64,000 bases of DNA from UBA11051 sp964390495. GTDB taxonomy: Bacteria; Armatimonadota; Zipacnadia; Zipacnadales; UBA11051. The notes beneath the pieces were generated by a model. That model had not been told where the DNA came from. It was given only the letters and a program-made list of their open reading frames with translations, and ran no database searches. The DNA is taken from NCBI GenBank assembly GCA_964390495.1, contig CAYMIN010000012.1, positions 62,001 through 126,000 on the forward strand, given 5' to 3'. A program made the translations under genes and the position numbers. This document shows, piece after piece, positions 15,337 to 24,830 of this stretch. Each line of letters starts with the position of its first letter. Position 1 is the stretch's first letter.

Positions 15337-16815
15337 ATGCAGTTGGCATTCTACGGGGCGGCCCGGACGGTAACCGGGTCGCAGTACCTACTCACCACCG
15401 ACTACGGTCGCCTGCTCATTGATTGCGGTATGTTCCAAGGCAGTGGCCACATGCGGGAGCAGAACCGCATGGATTTCCATTTCAATCCTGCGGAAATTGA
15501 CCACATGCTGTTGACCCATGCCCATATTGACCACTGCGGTCTGCTGCCGAGGCTGGTTGCCAACGGCTTCAATGGCAGGATATTCGTCACCGAGCCGACC
15601 GCCGACCTCGCCGAGATAATGCTCCTGGATAGCGCCCATATCCAGGAAGAGGACGCCGAATACGACCGGCGTAAATGGCAGAAGCACGGCCACATCGGGC
15701 CGCCCCCGCAGCCGCTTTACACCACTGCTGATGTCCAGCCTGCTCTGAGTCTGATGCGTCCTGTCGCCTACGACGAGATGGTGCAGATTGCCCCCGGCTT
15801 GCGCGCGCGTTTCCGTGACGCGGGCCATATCCTCGGGTCGGCCATCATCGAGCTGTGGGTGGGCGAAGGCGACGATCAGACCAAGCTGGTTTTCTCCGGC
15901 GATGTCGGCAGGAAGGACCAGCCCCTGCTGCGCGATCCCGCAACCATCGCGGACGCTGACTATCTGGTAATCGAGTCGACCTACGGCAATCGCCTGCATG
16001 CACCTATCCAGGAGCAGGAAACCGACTTTGCCCGGATAGTAGAAAACGTCATCCGGCGGCGCGCCCATTTGGTGATCCCTGCTTTTGCTGTAGGCCGCAC
16101 CCAGGAGGTCCTCTATGAATTGAATCTGCTGGTAGAAGGTGGCCGCATCAGACCAGTGCCGGTCTATCTGGACAGCCCCCTGGCAATCAAGGCCACCGAG
16201 ATTGTCAGAGACCACCGCGAGTGTTTTGACGCCGAGGCCCTGGTCTTGCTAGCCAAGGGTGATCAGCCGACTGACTTCCCGGGACTGCAGTCCACCCAAA
16301 GCGTCGAGGAATCCAAGGCTATCAATACCATGCGGGGCCCCTTCATTGTCATCTCAGCCAGCGGCATGTGCACCGCCGGTCGCATCCGCCATCACCTGCG
16401 CAATCATCTGCCGCACCCCGATGATACCGTATTGCTGATCGGCTTCCAGGCAGCCGGGACGCTCGGCCGCCTCCTGCAGGAGGGGATAGAGCGGGTCAAG
16501 CTGTTCGGGGAGTGGCATCCGGTCGCAGCGCAGATCAAGACTCTGACCGGCTTCTCCGCCCATGCCGACCTTCCCGAGTTGCTAGAATGGGCAGCCGGCA
16601 TCAAGGGCGTCAAGGCGGTCTTTGTGACCCATGGTGAGGAAGAGGCCGGCCTCGACTTTGCCGCGACCTTACATCACAAGCTGGGCCTGACCAGTTACGT
16701 GCCGGAGGCCGAGTTCGTGGCCGACCTGGGAGCGGAGGAGCCCTTGGCCGAGTATGGTCAGGAACTGGCAGAGACCTGGCAGCGCCCACCCTCCCAGGCC
16801 GAACTGACCCTCTGA
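15337..16815 (+). CDS. MBL-fold beta-CASP ribonuclease-like hydrolase
   Basis: A 492-residue metallo-beta-lactamase-fold protein with an inserted beta-CASP domain, the architecture of CPSF73/YsgC-type RNA-processing nucleases. Metal ligands are visible in THAHIDH (H61, H63, D65, H66), DAGHILGSA and FSGDVGR; the beta-CASP part carries ESTYGNR, PAFAVGRTQEVLYEL and SASGMCTAGR; the late GFSAHAD and THGEEEA complete the set. All catalytic elements are intact, so it is probably an active RNA endonuclease or exonuclease in the cytoplasm. It starts 57 bases after glnA and may be cotranscribed. A small CACGC/GCGTG hairpin (16826-16838) follows its stop but has no T tract. Confidence 0.92.
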   Translation: MQLAFYGAARTVTGSQYLLTTDYGRLLIDCGMFQGSGHMREQNRMDFHFNPAEIDHMLLTHAHIDHCGLLPRLVANGFNGRIFVTEPTADLAEIMLLDSAHIQEEDAEYDRRKWQKHGHIGPPPQPLYTTADVQPALSLMRPVAYDEMVQIAPGLRARFRDAGHILGSAIIELWVGEGDDQTKLVFSGDVGRKDQPLLRDPATIADADYLVIESTYGNRLHAPIQEQETDFARIVENVIRRRAHLVIPAFAVGRTQEVLYELNLLVEGGRIRPVPVYLDSPLAIKATEIVRDHRECFDAEALVLLAKGDQPTDFPGLQSTQSVEESKAINTMRGPFIVISASGMCTAGRIRHHLRNHLPHPDDTVLLIGFQAAGTLGRLLQEGIERVKLFGEWHPVAAQIKTLTGFSAHADLPELLEWAAGIKGVKAVFVTHGEEEAGLDFAATLHHKLGLTSYVPEAEFVADLGAEEPLAEYGQELAETWQRPPSQAELTL

Positions 16816-16891
16816 CAGTCCCCCTCACGCACCGCGTGGCTGAATCTTCCCGAGTATCACCTTAGCGCATTCAGCCAATCAACCTCTGTCG

Positions 16892-16915
16892 CGTAGCGCG
16901 GGCTTCCAGCCCGAG
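16892..16915. repeat. REP-like intergenic palindrome, copy 2
   Basis: Same unit as at 11891-11914 with one base different (CGTAGC, then G for T, then the CGGGCTTCCAGCCCG hairpin and AG). It lies in the 188-base gap before the large secreted protein; the rest of that gap shows no clear promoter. Confidence 0.7.
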
Positions 16916-17003
16916 TCCCCTCAGGCTCGTCAGTAGGAATCGGCTGCCCCTTGGCGAAATCCCCCATAGACTTGACCGCAAGCGATCTTTTGGAAGAGGA
17001 AGA

Positions 17004-20000
17004 ATGAAACGACTAAACTGCGCGGTGGTCGTCGCCTTACTTTGTACCCTAAGCGCGGCCTTGATGGCCCAGGAAGTCTTGTGGCAGGCCGACTTGAGCG
17101 CGCCTCGGGGCGGATTTGACACATACCATCAGGACGGTGGCGGGGTCACTATCGAGCAGGTCGAGGTTGACGGCATTCCGGCGGTCATCGCCGAGATGCC
17201 CGGCAGGCAGACGCTGGAGAGGATCTGCGCGCGCAATATCACGGGCCTACCGGCCGGCCGGCTCTGCACCTTTGCCGCCGAGGTGCGGGGCCAAGGCGAG
17301 GTCTGGCTGATGGCCTATTCCAGTAACGGCTGGCTCTACAGCCCCAACACCGTCGAGCTCACCGACCAGTGGCAGGAGATCGCCCTGACCAAGCCGCTGG
17401 GCCTGGATAATGCAGGCGTGTCCGTATGCCTGGTCATCAAAGACATCGCCCCGCTGCATTTGGAGATCAAGTTCTTGCAGGCTCATTCTGAGCCTACGCC
17501 GCAGCTATGGGACCGCGAGGTTCCGCCGGTGCGCTTCGAGGCCAAAGAGTTCTCTATGCATGCCGACAAGATTGCCCAGGACGCCGGCGCCGGTGGGGGA
17601 GAGGTCGTCAGCGATGCCAGGCACATGTACTTGCGCGGGATTCCCTGTCCGCGCACTAATAAGCCGGTCTATGTCTATCTGCGGGCCAAGATGCCCGAAA
17701 CCGAGGGCTACTTTTCCGTAATCAGCGCCGCCGGTAGCGCGCCACAACGCCTCAACCGGATGTACGGGGAGTTGACCGGGGATTGGCAGTGGGTCAGCGA
17801 CAAGCCCTTCACGCCGGCGATGGTGGGTGACACGTTCAGCATCGAGTATTTCGGCCCCAAAGCTGCGCGTCAACCTGCGCGGGTGGACTATCTTGTGCTA
17901 ACCACCAACCCCGATGCGACAGCCGAACAGCTCAGCAGTGCGCCGCCGGTTCGTGTATCTGACGAAGCGCTGTTTGGTGTCAGCCGCGCCCAGCAGCCGC
18001 CTGTGCTCGACGGTAGGGGAGATGATCCGTGCTGGGCGGAGGCACCGGCGCTCAACAATTTCGTGCGCCAGGGCACTTTCCATCCGGCCAAACAGCCCTC
18101 CGAGATGCGCTTCTGCTATGATGATGATAACCTCTATTGGTTCTTCCGTGGCCAGGAGGCGGTCCTGCAACCTGCGCTCAATCAGTTGCACGAGTTCAAG
18201 CAGAGCGTCACAGGCCGCGACGCGAATGTGTGGAACGACGATTCCATTCTATTGATCGCCGACCCCGACGCGTCCGGTCAACACGCCTTCGACGTTGTGC
18301 TAAATGCCTTGGGCACCGTGGCCGATGCGCGGATAGCCGGTGAGGACCTCTGGCGCAGCCGCGAGCCCGATTTCAACGTCGATGTCGAGGCCATTTCCGA
18401 GATAGGTGACGGCTATTGGACGGTGGAGGCCCGCATTGGCTTTGCCGGCCTCGGGGTGCAGGCTTTCAAGCCGGGGGATGCTTGGCGGGCGATAGTGGGT
18501 CGGATCGAGCAGGCCGAGAAGGAGAACAGCAGTTGGAACCTCTGCACGATCGGCTTCCACGACCCGACGGCTTTTGCTCGCATGGTCTTTCTCGAAGCCG
18601 GCGCTGGCGCAAGCGTGAGGATACCCCCGCGTTTGCAGTTGGGGGACAACCCTTTCACAGCCACACTCACCACCGGCAGCGCGCCGGCGGGCTATTATCT
18701 CTATTCGCGCCTGGCCCATGAGGCCGGCTTTGCCGACAGTTGGACCTTCGCCGAGAGTGCGGCGGGGTCTGAGCCTGTGGCAGTCCCGCTCCACGTAGCC
18801 AGGGAGGGTGATGTCAAGCTCACCTACGGTGTCTTGGATGCCGTCAGCCTCCGGCCCATGCTGGTTTCGCCGGCCTATCCGCGCAGCGTGAAGTCCTCGC
18901 TGGCGCAGGTGTGCATTGACAGCTCCGGGCCGTATCGTCTTTACCTCAATAGCATCGAGATAGCCTCTGGCGGCTCCAGCAAGCCTGATACGCCGATTAA
19001 GGCCTTCTTGCAGAAGGGTGTCAACACCTTTGGCCTGGCTCTGGAAAGGGGGACGGCGCAGATAGAGGTTAGTGCCGGCGGATTGACGGTAAGCGGGGCT
19101 AGAGGCTGGCGCCTGGCCCCGGACGACGTGACAGACTTTTCCGCGCCGACGCTTGACCCCAAAGACTGGCAGCCGGCACCGTTGCACAATGGCAATGGCG
19201 GCTCGCGGCTAGGCAATCCGGACGGCCCGTCACGTATGCGGCTTTCGATACTATGGGAAGACACCCGCATCTTCCCGAACCCGACGCCCGCCCTGTATCT
19301 CGCCCGGGGCAGCAACCAGCATTTCACCGTCATCGCCCGTGGTCTGCCCGGACACCGTCTTGAGGGCTATTGCTGTCATCTTGCCTTGCCGCCTGAGCTG
19401 CAACTCGTCGGCGTCACCGGCTACTATGGGGTGCGGGAGACGCAGCCGAAGTATGCGGTGACGGAAACCGGGGAGGCGGAGTACGACGGCAGCAGATATC
19501 GTCACTATGTTATCGCGACGGAGCAACCGATCCCGTACCGCAGCAAGGTGCGCATACTGGAACTCTTCAATGTTCTCATCAAGTATGATGAGGCTGCCGG
19601 CGAGCCGCAAGACCGGAATTATCCTATCTACTTCGGTGCGGAGGCGCTGGACGGCAACATCATCGAGGTAATGCGCCCCTTTGCTGTGCGCATTCTGCCG
19701 GCGCTGCAGGGCCAGCAGCCCAGCCGGCTGGTCTGGCAGTTATGGGGCGGCTTTTTCGGCAGCATCAACAAGCCGGAGATGAAGCAGGCTACGATGCAGA
19801 CGATGCAGCAGGCCGGCTTCAACAATCTGGTCTCCGGCGACCGCGAATCCAGCGACTTGGGGGACCCGCTCGCCATTGACAATGTGATGGCTATCAACTT
19901 CGAACCGTGGTCTATTAGCATGAAGCCCTGGCTCGAGCAGCATCCGGATGACGCGCTGATTGACAACAAGGGCGAGCAAAGCGACAAGTACGTATGCACC

Positions 20001-20924
20001 TCGATTCTGCTCGATGCCGCCTCCTCCTACATAAAGAACGATTTGGGGGAAGAGGTCGCGGCGAGTCGTGCGGACTATGTCACCTGGGATTTCGAGTCCG
20101 GCGTTACGACCGGCTACCTGTCCTGCTACTGCCCCCGCTGTCTTGCAGCCTTCCGCGAGTTCGCCGAAATCGGCGCCGAGGTCGAGCTTTCCCCCGACAC
20201 CATTGAGAGCGATTACCTGCCGCAGTGGACCGATTTCATGGACCTGCGGATGGCCAAGCTGGCAAAGGTCTTCAAGGCCGCCGTCAATTCAGCAGACCCA
20301 CCGGCGCAGTTCATGATCTATAGCGGCTACCATTCGGAGGACACCAAGTGGCGTTACGGGGTTGACTGGAAGCTGATCGGCGACTTGGAGGCTACCGACA
20401 TCGCTTTGTGCGGCTACGGCCGTGACTATGAATGGGTGCGGGCTACTGTGGAGGCGCTGCAGGGCATCCCGCTGGTGTGCGGCAAGTTGATGCATCCCTA
20501 TGATCGCGACAGCGACGACATACTGGTGCCGCTGACCAAGGCGGTTCTGCTGCGACGCCTCTTCGACAGCACCGGCGGCATACTCGTCTATGACCGTATG
20601 CCGATGGCGGGACGCTCCTGGCAGGCCAGCGCCGAGGCCTCGCGGCTGGCTGCAGCCTACGAAGAGGTCTTCATCAAGGGGGCGTTCGTCGAGGTGCCGG
20701 GCGTGCCGGCCAGCGCAGATTGGCTCGGCGCTCGCAAGCACGGAAATACTCTGCTAATCGCGCTGATGAACATAACCAACGAAGAGAAAACCTACAGTTT
20801 CGCCTTGCCCGAAGGTTACGCTAACGCCGTCGAGTTCTACACTGGCGACGCGGTCTCCGCCGGCGACAAACTGCAGCTCAAGCTGGCGCCCGGCGCAGCG
20901 CTTGTATATGTGCTAACAGAATAG
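17004..20924 (+). CDS. Large secreted CBM9-like / glycoside-hydrolase-like protein
   Basis: A 1306-residue exported protein with a signal peptide (MKRLNCAVVVALL to a likely cut after LMA, residue 22). Residues about 30-150 form a beta-sandwich module; residues about 311-532 match a CBM9-like carbohydrate-binding domain (VLDGRGDDPCWAEAP, MRFCYDDDNLYWFF, VEARIGFAGLG). After more beta-rich linkers, residues about 912-1245 look like a (beta/alpha)8 glycosidase-type domain: WGGFFGSINK, DYVTWDFESG, the Cys-containing CYCPRCLAAFREF block and a late GGILVYDRMP. A C-terminal beta domain ends the protein. Catalytic acids cannot be assigned with confidence. Its start follows GAGGAAGA. The PIG-L gene begins 11 bases after the stop, so the two are certainly cotranscribed. 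Likely role: binding and cleaving an external polysaccharide (inference). Confidence 0.8.
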   Translation: MKRLNCAVVVALLCTLSAALMAQEVLWQADLSAPRGGFDTYHQDGGGVTIEQVEVDGIPAVIAEMPGRQTLERICARNITGLPAGRLCTFAAEVRGQGEVWLMAYSSNGWLYSPNTVELTDQWQEIALTKPLGLDNAGVSVCLVIKDIAPLHLEIKFLQAHSEPTPQLWDREVPPVRFEAKEFSMHADKIAQDAGAGGGEVVSDARHMYLRGIPCPRTNKPVYVYLRAKMPETEGYFSVISAAGSAPQRLNRMYGELTGDWQWVSDKPFTPAMVGDTFSIEYFGPKAARQPARVDYLVLTTNPDATAEQLSSAPPVRVSDEALFGVSRAQQPPVLDGRGDDPCWAEAPALNNFVRQGTFHPAKQPSEMRFCYDDDNLYWFFRGQEAVLQPALNQLHEFKQSVTGRDANVWNDDSILLIADPDASGQHAFDVVLNALGTVADARIAGEDLWRSREPDFNVDVEAISEIGDGYWTVEARIGFAGLGVQAFKPGDAWRAIVGRIEQAEKENSSWNLCTIGFHDPTAFARMVFLEAGAGASVRIPPRLQLGDNPFTATLTTGSAPAGYYLYSRLAHEAGFADSWTFAESAAGSEPVAVPLHVAREGDVKLTYGVLDAVSLRPMLVSPAYPRSVKSSLAQVCIDSSGPYRLYLNSIEIASGGSSKPDTPIKAFLQKGVNTFGLALERGTAQIEVSAGGLTVSGARGWRLAPDDVTDFSAPTLDPKDWQPAPLHNGNGGSRLGNPDGPSRMRLSILWEDTRIFPNPTPALYLARGSNQHFTVIARGLPGHRLEGYCCHLALPPELQLVGVTGYYGVRETQPKYAVTETGEAEYDGSRYRHYVIATEQPIPYRSKVRILELFNVLIKYDEAAGEPQDRNYPIYFGAEALDGNIIEVMRPFAVRILPALQGQQPSRLVWQLWGGFFGSINKPEMKQATMQTMQQAGFNNLVSGDRESSDLGDPLAIDNVMAINFEPWSISMKPWLEQHPDDALIDNKGEQSDKYVCTSILLDAASSYIKNDLGEEVAASRADYVTWDFESGVTTGYLSCYCPRCLAAFREFAEIGAEVELSPDTIESDYLPQWTDFMDLRMAKLAKVFKAAVNSADPPAQFMIYSGYHSEDTKWRYGVDWKLIGDLEATDIALCGYGRDYEWVRATVEALQGIPLVCGKLMHPYDRDSDDILVPLTKAVLLRRLFDSTGGILVYDRMPMAGRSWQASAEASRLAAAYEEVFIKGAFVEVPGVPASADWLGARKHGNTLLIALMNITNEEKTYSFALPEGYANAVEFYTGDAVSAGDKLQLKLAPGAALVYVLTE

Positions 20925-20935
20925 GGGAGTATGCG

Positions 20936-21619
20936 ATGAACTATGAGCGCATCCTGGTTTTCGGAGCCCATCCTGATGATGAGCAGACGATGGCCGGCAC
21001 TATGGCGAAAATGGCCGACTTGGGCGTGGAGGTGTATGTTGCGATATTCACCGACGGGCGCGAGGGCTATCCGGAGCCGTCGATGAAGGGCCAGATTGTT
21101 GCGATGCGCCGGGCCGAGGGCGAAGCCAGCGACCGCGTGCTGGGCGTCAAGGAGCGCATCCGTTTCGAGCGTCCCGACATGGGCTTGGTCAATGATGCGG
21201 AGACCTTCAAGGAAACGATTGCGGTAATCCGTCGGATACATCCGCACGCGGTCTTCAATCACGGTCCGCACGACCGCAACCGCGACCACCTCGCCGCCAG
21301 CGCGATAGTCCTGGAGGCGACTTGGCAGGCCGGCCAGCCGGTCTGTGCCGAGCTGAGCGAGCCCTGGTACACGCCGCATCTGTTCTACTACAAGGGCATA
21401 GCCGACCGCGAGCCGGACCTGCTCTACGACATCACCGGCTATGCCCACAAGCCCCTCGAAAGCCGCGCGACGCAGACGTCACAGCACACGCTATTTGGGA
21501 AGACCGCCGAGGAATTCGCCGAGGAGGTGGCTCGCCTCAAGGCCGAGAACCCTGCGGCCCATGACCGCTTCTGGCTCACCGGACGCACTCCGCTGGGCGA
21601 CTTCCCGGATGTGCAATAG
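20936..21619 (+). CDS. PIG-L (LmbE-like) family deacetylase
   Basis: A 227-residue zinc-dependent N-deacetylase-type protein. The metal motif AHPDDE (H12, D14, D15, E16) and the second signature HGPHDRNRDHL are intact. PIG-L enzymes remove acetyl groups from N-acetylglucosamine moieties, for example in GPI, mycothiol or bacillithiol synthesis, and many bacterial members have unknown substrates. No signal peptide is present, so it acts in the cytoplasm even though its operon partner is secreted. Start ATG with GGGGAG seven bases upstream. The coupling with the CBM9/glycosidase-like gene suggests processing of an imported amino-sugar fragment. A second PIG-L gene starts at 63760. Confidence 0.92.
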   Translation: MNYERILVFGAHPDDEQTMAGTMAKMADLGVEVYVAIFTDGREGYPEPSMKGQIVAMRRAEGEASDRVLGVKERIRFERPDMGLVNDAETFKETIAVIRRIHPHAVFNHGPHDRNRDHLAASAIVLEATWQAGQPVCAELSEPWYTPHLFYYKGIADREPDLLYDITGYAHKPLESRATQTSQHTLFGKTAEEFAEEVARLKAENPAAHDRFWLTGRTPLGDFPDVQ

Positions 21620-21640
21620 GCCTCGTCTCCGGCCGAGTTC

Positions 21641-22309
21641 TTACGGTGCGGCAGGGGGTGGTGGCTGTCCTGGAAGGCCTTCGGGTGGCATCATCCCGGG
21701 TGGCGGGGGTGGCATGAGATGGACGGCATTGATCTGCTCGAGCGTGTCGGCATCGAGCTTGTATAGAACGTCGCCGGTGAGGATGTACAGGTAGCCCTGG
21801 TCAATCAGCATCACCGGTGCGGACTGGGGCATCATGCCCGCCATCGGTTCCATCATTCCACCTGGGCGGTCTGGAAATGGGGGGCGGTCGAGGATTCTGT
21901 CTCTGACAATCCCGACCTCAACCGGTTCAGCCTGGCCTTCGCGCACCAGGGTCAACTTGACCTCAGTGCCTTCCTCGCCGCGTATTCGTTCTACGATCTC
22001 TCCTAAGGTAAGACCCTCAACCGGTTCGCCGTCAATTTCCAGAACTCGATCGCCGGGCCGGAGCCCCGCCCTATCGGCCGGCGTGCCAGGAATCACCGCA
22101 CGGATGATGGCCTGTTGCTCGTTGGTCTTCTCGTCAACCTCGAGATCCAACACCGCTCCTATGCCGGCGAAGCCTGGTGGCTGCTGGCCCGCGTTACCGG
22201 CGTGGATCTCGACCCTTGGCGGCTGCGCGCCGGCTGCACATGCCCCGATCAGCAGCAGCACGATACAGCCAAGCACAGTCATGCGGATCTCACGAACCCA
22301 GATATCCAC
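21641..22309 (-). CDS. Exported PDZ-domain protein with Pro-rich tail
   Basis: A protein of about 222 residues with an N-terminal hydrophobic segment (MTVLGCIVLLLIGAC) that could be a lipobox (IGAC) or a type I signal ending near AAGAQ. One PDZ domain follows (GIGAVLDLEV to LTLVREGQAEPVEV, with PADRAGLRPGDRVLEIDGEP as its core). The C-terminus is low-complexity Pro/Met/Gly. No protease domain is attached, so it is a binding module only, presumably periplasmic. The start chosen is GTG 22309, seven bases after AGGAGG; ATG 22315 overlaps that ribosome-binding site and ATG 22282 lacks one. It is the last gene after the isomerase (gap nine to fifteen bases) and converges with the PIG-L gene. Confidence 0.78.
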   Translation of the reverse strand: MDIWVREIRMTVLGCIVLLLIGACAAGAQPPRVEIHAGNAGQQPPGFAGIGAVLDLEVDEKTNEQQAIIRAVIPGTPADRAGLRPGDRVLEIDGEPVEGLTLGEIVERIRGEEGTEVKLTLVREGQAEPVEVGIVRDRILDRPPFPDRPGGMMEPMAGMMPQSAPVMLIDQGYLYILTGDVLYKLDADTLEQINAVHLMPPPPPGMMPPEGLPGQPPPPAAP

Positions 22310-22324
22310 AGTCATCCCTCCTGA

Positions 22325-23113
22325 CTAGAGGTTGTCGAGCAAACGCCGCAGGTACTCCAGATTAGCGGCGCCCGCCGTCATCGGGTCATCGGTGGCGGGG
22401 GTCTCCAGGACCAGGTAGCCGTCATAGCCGATGCGGACCAGAGCCTTCATGCATGCCTCGATGGGAACGATGCCCTCTCCGAGGAAATCGCCTTCGCGAT
22501 CCTTGACGTGCACGATGCGGATCAGTTCGCTCAATTCCTCGATCTCCGCGACCGGGTCATTCCCGAACGCTACTGCGTTGCCGATATCGTAATAGATGCC
22601 GACAGCAGGAGAGTTTATTCCCACAATCAGGCCCAACAGGTCCGTAGCCGACTTCCCGCAGCCACGCCCCACATTCTCCAGGCAGTAGTGTACGCCCAGG
22701 TCCTCGGCCACCGGCGCTACCGCAGCTACCTCCTCGATCCAGCGGCGGATGCACTCGTCATGGTCCACGTCATCCCCACCCGGCGTGATCGGCAGCAGCA
22801 TCCACTGCGCGCCCAGCCCGGCGGCAAAGGCGGTGGCCGCGGTCGTCAGCTCGCTGGCCTCGGCGCGGACGTACTCATCGCGGCTGGCCGGGCTAATCTG
22901 CCAAAAGGCGCCCAGGCACAGCGAGGCTATCTCGCAGCCCTTATCTTTGGACGCCTCGTAGAGACTACGCCGGCCCTCAGCTTGCCACAGGATACTCTGG
23001 GCATAGTCGGCGCCGATGTCGAGTTCAACACTATCGTAACCCAACTCCGCAGCGGCCTCGACTGCCGCCAGCGGGTCCATCCCCAATGAGCCATTCCTAA
23101 TGCCGATTTTCAT
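22325..23113 (-). CDS. Xylose-isomerase-like TIM-barrel sugar isomerase/epimerase
   Basis: A 263-residue protein of the sugar phosphate isomerase/epimerase (AP-endonuclease-2 fold) family. It starts MKIGIRNGSLG and shows YDSVELDIG, HYCLENVGRG with the metal Glu, YYDIGNAVAFGNDP, IRIVHVKDREGDF and YDGYLVLETP, the expected metal-binding blocks of the barrel. These enzymes shift the carbonyl or invert a carbon of ketoses and related sugars. The start ATG 23113 is supported by GGGAGAGG just upstream; the open frame reaches 23197. It lies 97 bases downstream of the tandem amidohydrolase and a few bases before the PDZ gene, so the three probably form one transcript. The substrate is not readable from sequence. 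Confidence 0.9.
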   Translation of the reverse strand: MKIGIRNGSLGMDPLAAVEAAAELGYDSVELDIGADYAQSILWQAEGRRSLYEASKDKGCEIASLCLGAFWQISPASRDEYVRAEASELTTAATAFAAGLGAQWMLLPITPGGDDVDHDECIRRWIEEVAAVAPVAEDLGVHYCLENVGRGCGKSATDLLGLIVGINSPAVGIYYDIGNAVAFGNDPVAEIEELSELIRIVHVKDREGDFLGEGIVPIEACMKALVRIGYDGYLVLETPATDDPMTAGAANLEYLRRLLDNL

Positions 23114-23210
23114 TCTGTATCCTCTCCCTACTGGTTGGACGCATGTGGAGGTGGCTGTTGCCCGAACTCGGCGAGGGTGCCTGGCGAGACGGCGCAAAAT
23201 GCCGGGCCTG

Positions 23211-24830
23211 TCACGCCCTGGGCTTGCGGTCTGCAGCCGGCAGCTTCAGGATGTCGGCCATATTCTGCCCCAGCACCTTCTCTTTGTCCTCGTAGGGGAT
23301 GCGCGCCCAGGCCACCCAGCCGAGCTGGGGTGCGACATCGCGCATCACGCAATCGGTGCCGAACAGAAGCTGCTCGGGACCGGCTGTCTCACAGAAATAC
23401 TCGACGAAGCCGTATAGGATGTTGGTGTAAGTAATTTCGCCATAGACGTTCTTGAACTCGCTGGCCGCCTCGGCAGTCCCCTCCGCGAGGTCCCAGTTGG
23501 ACCCGGTGTGGGCGACCAGGAAGCTAGCGCCCGGGTACTTGGCCGCCATCGCCTTTTGCACGTCCGGCTGCATCGCGTGGCACAACACCGGCTTCTCGTT
23601 CTCGTCGGCCCATTTCATGATTAGTTCGAGATCGGGATGGTCGAACGGCTTGGCCTGTTGGGGCGGATACGGCTTGTAGCCCACGACCTTATTGGTCAGG
23701 AAGATGCGCTCAAACTCGGCCTGGTATTGCTCCGGGTAGTTGGGGTTATTGCAGCCGTAGGCTAGCAGCCGGTCCGGATACTTGGCTACGGCCTCCAGCG
23801 CGATGTCGTTGGATTCGGGATCGCCTTCGGTGATGCCGGACCAGGTACTGAACACGCAGATGTCTATCCCCACCCGGTCCATAGTTTTGACCAGATTGTC
23901 GGCGTCGTTATAGGCCAGAGCCACCCGCACACCCATGCAGCCGGGGTGCGCAAGATGGCCGTGAGCGTCGAGCACGAATTCCCCGGACAGGGGCTTGCCG
24001 GCGCGGACGCACGCGACGATTGGGTCGTCATCAGGATGCTCAGGGGGCGTTTCCAGCTTCGGCAGGGGTCGGCCCGAGGCGCCTTGTACGTTCTGCAGCA
24101 GGCGCAGCATGTTGCCGCCGGCGATCTTGTAGCGGTCCTCCTCGCTGATGTCTTCATAGTTGCACATCATCCGCGCCGCTCCGGGGCTGCGCTTGGGCAG
24201 ATCAGTGCCGAACAGCAGCCGGTCGGAGCCGAACTGCCGGACGAAGATCTCGTATGCGCGGTGCCCCTGGTAGGCCCAGGTCTCCAGGTGTAGATTGGGC
24301 GCTTGGGCCAGAGCCGGATACAACGCGCGGCCGCTACCCCAGCTCTCACCGCACATCACTACCGGCAGCAAGGGATGCGCCTGACACAGCCGCACCATCT
24401 CCTGCAGCTCGATCTCGGCTTTATCAATGAACAGCGGGATACGGTAGCGCTCCAGCTCGGACAGCAGCGGGCCGATGACGTACTCGCTGGTGCCGAAGCC
24501 GTGAGTTTTGGGCATGATCCGCGCGGTCCGTACGCCAAGCGAAAGCATCTCCCGTACCAGTTCGGGAGGCGGCGGCATCTCCTGGGTATGATGGGGCAGT
24601 AGCACCCACTGCGGAACCAGTTGCGGATCATCGCCGATCTCCCGCAGCAGACGGCGGTTACCGTAGTCGCAGGAGTACTCGCGAGCCACTGCGTGACTCA
24701 CCACTGCGGCCATGATGTCGTAGTACTCGAAATCGCGCTTGAAGTCCTCAAGTTTCCAGATGGTGTGGCGCTGGGGATTGGCAGGCATGCCGATCATGCA
24801 GTTGCAGTCGAAAAACGGTATGGCGGACAT
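23211..24830 (-). CDS. Tandem-domain amidohydrolase (amidohydrolase_2), first half metal-ligand deficient
   Basis: A 539-residue protein made of two amidohydrolase_2-type barrels. The first (about residues 1-255) starts FFDCNCMIG, where the usual HxH metal motif reads N-x at those places (DCNC), though LLFGTDLP at its end is kept. The second (about 285-535) has DAHGHLAHPG with HxH, LCHAMQP, FLVAHTGSN and LLFGTDCV, a full set of ligands. The C-terminal half is therefore the likely active amidohydrolase or decarboxylase and the N-terminal half structural or regulatory. Start ATG 24830 (GAGGT about 12 bases before) is preferred to the longer frame to 24872. It heads the isomerase/PDZ group; a 117-base gap separates it from queC. 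Confidence 0.8.
   Translation of the reverse strand: MSAIPFFDCNCMIGMPANPQRHTIWKLEDFKRDFEYYDIMAAVVSHAVAREYSCDYGNRRLLREIGDDPQLVPQWVLLPHHTQEMPPPPELVREMLSLGVRTARIMPKTHGFGTSEYVIGPLLSELERYRIPLFIDKAEIELQEMVRLCQAHPLLPVVMCGESWGSGRALYPALAQAPNLHLETWAYQGHRAYEIFVRQFGSDRLLFGTDLPKRSPGAARMMCNYEDISEEDRYKIAGGNMLRLLQNVQGASGRPLPKLETPPEHPDDDPIVACVRAGKPLSGEFVLDAHGHLAHPGCMGVRVALAYNDADNLVKTMDRVGIDICVFSTWSGITEGDPESNDIALEAVAKYPDRLLAYGCNNPNYPEQYQAEFERIFLTNKVVGYKPYPPQQAKPFDHPDLELIMKWADENEKPVLCHAMQPDVQKAMAAKYPGASFLVAHTGSNWDLAEGTAEAASEFKNVYGEITYTNILYGFVEYFCETAGPEQLLFGTDCVMRDVAPQLGWVAWARIPYEDKEKVLGQNMADILKLPAADRKPRA

Noticed and set aside
18300..19187. A 295-codon antisense frame in the large secreted protein gene
   Set aside because: No recognisable domain and no upstream ribosome-binding site. 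The sense strand carries a CBM9-like domain there.
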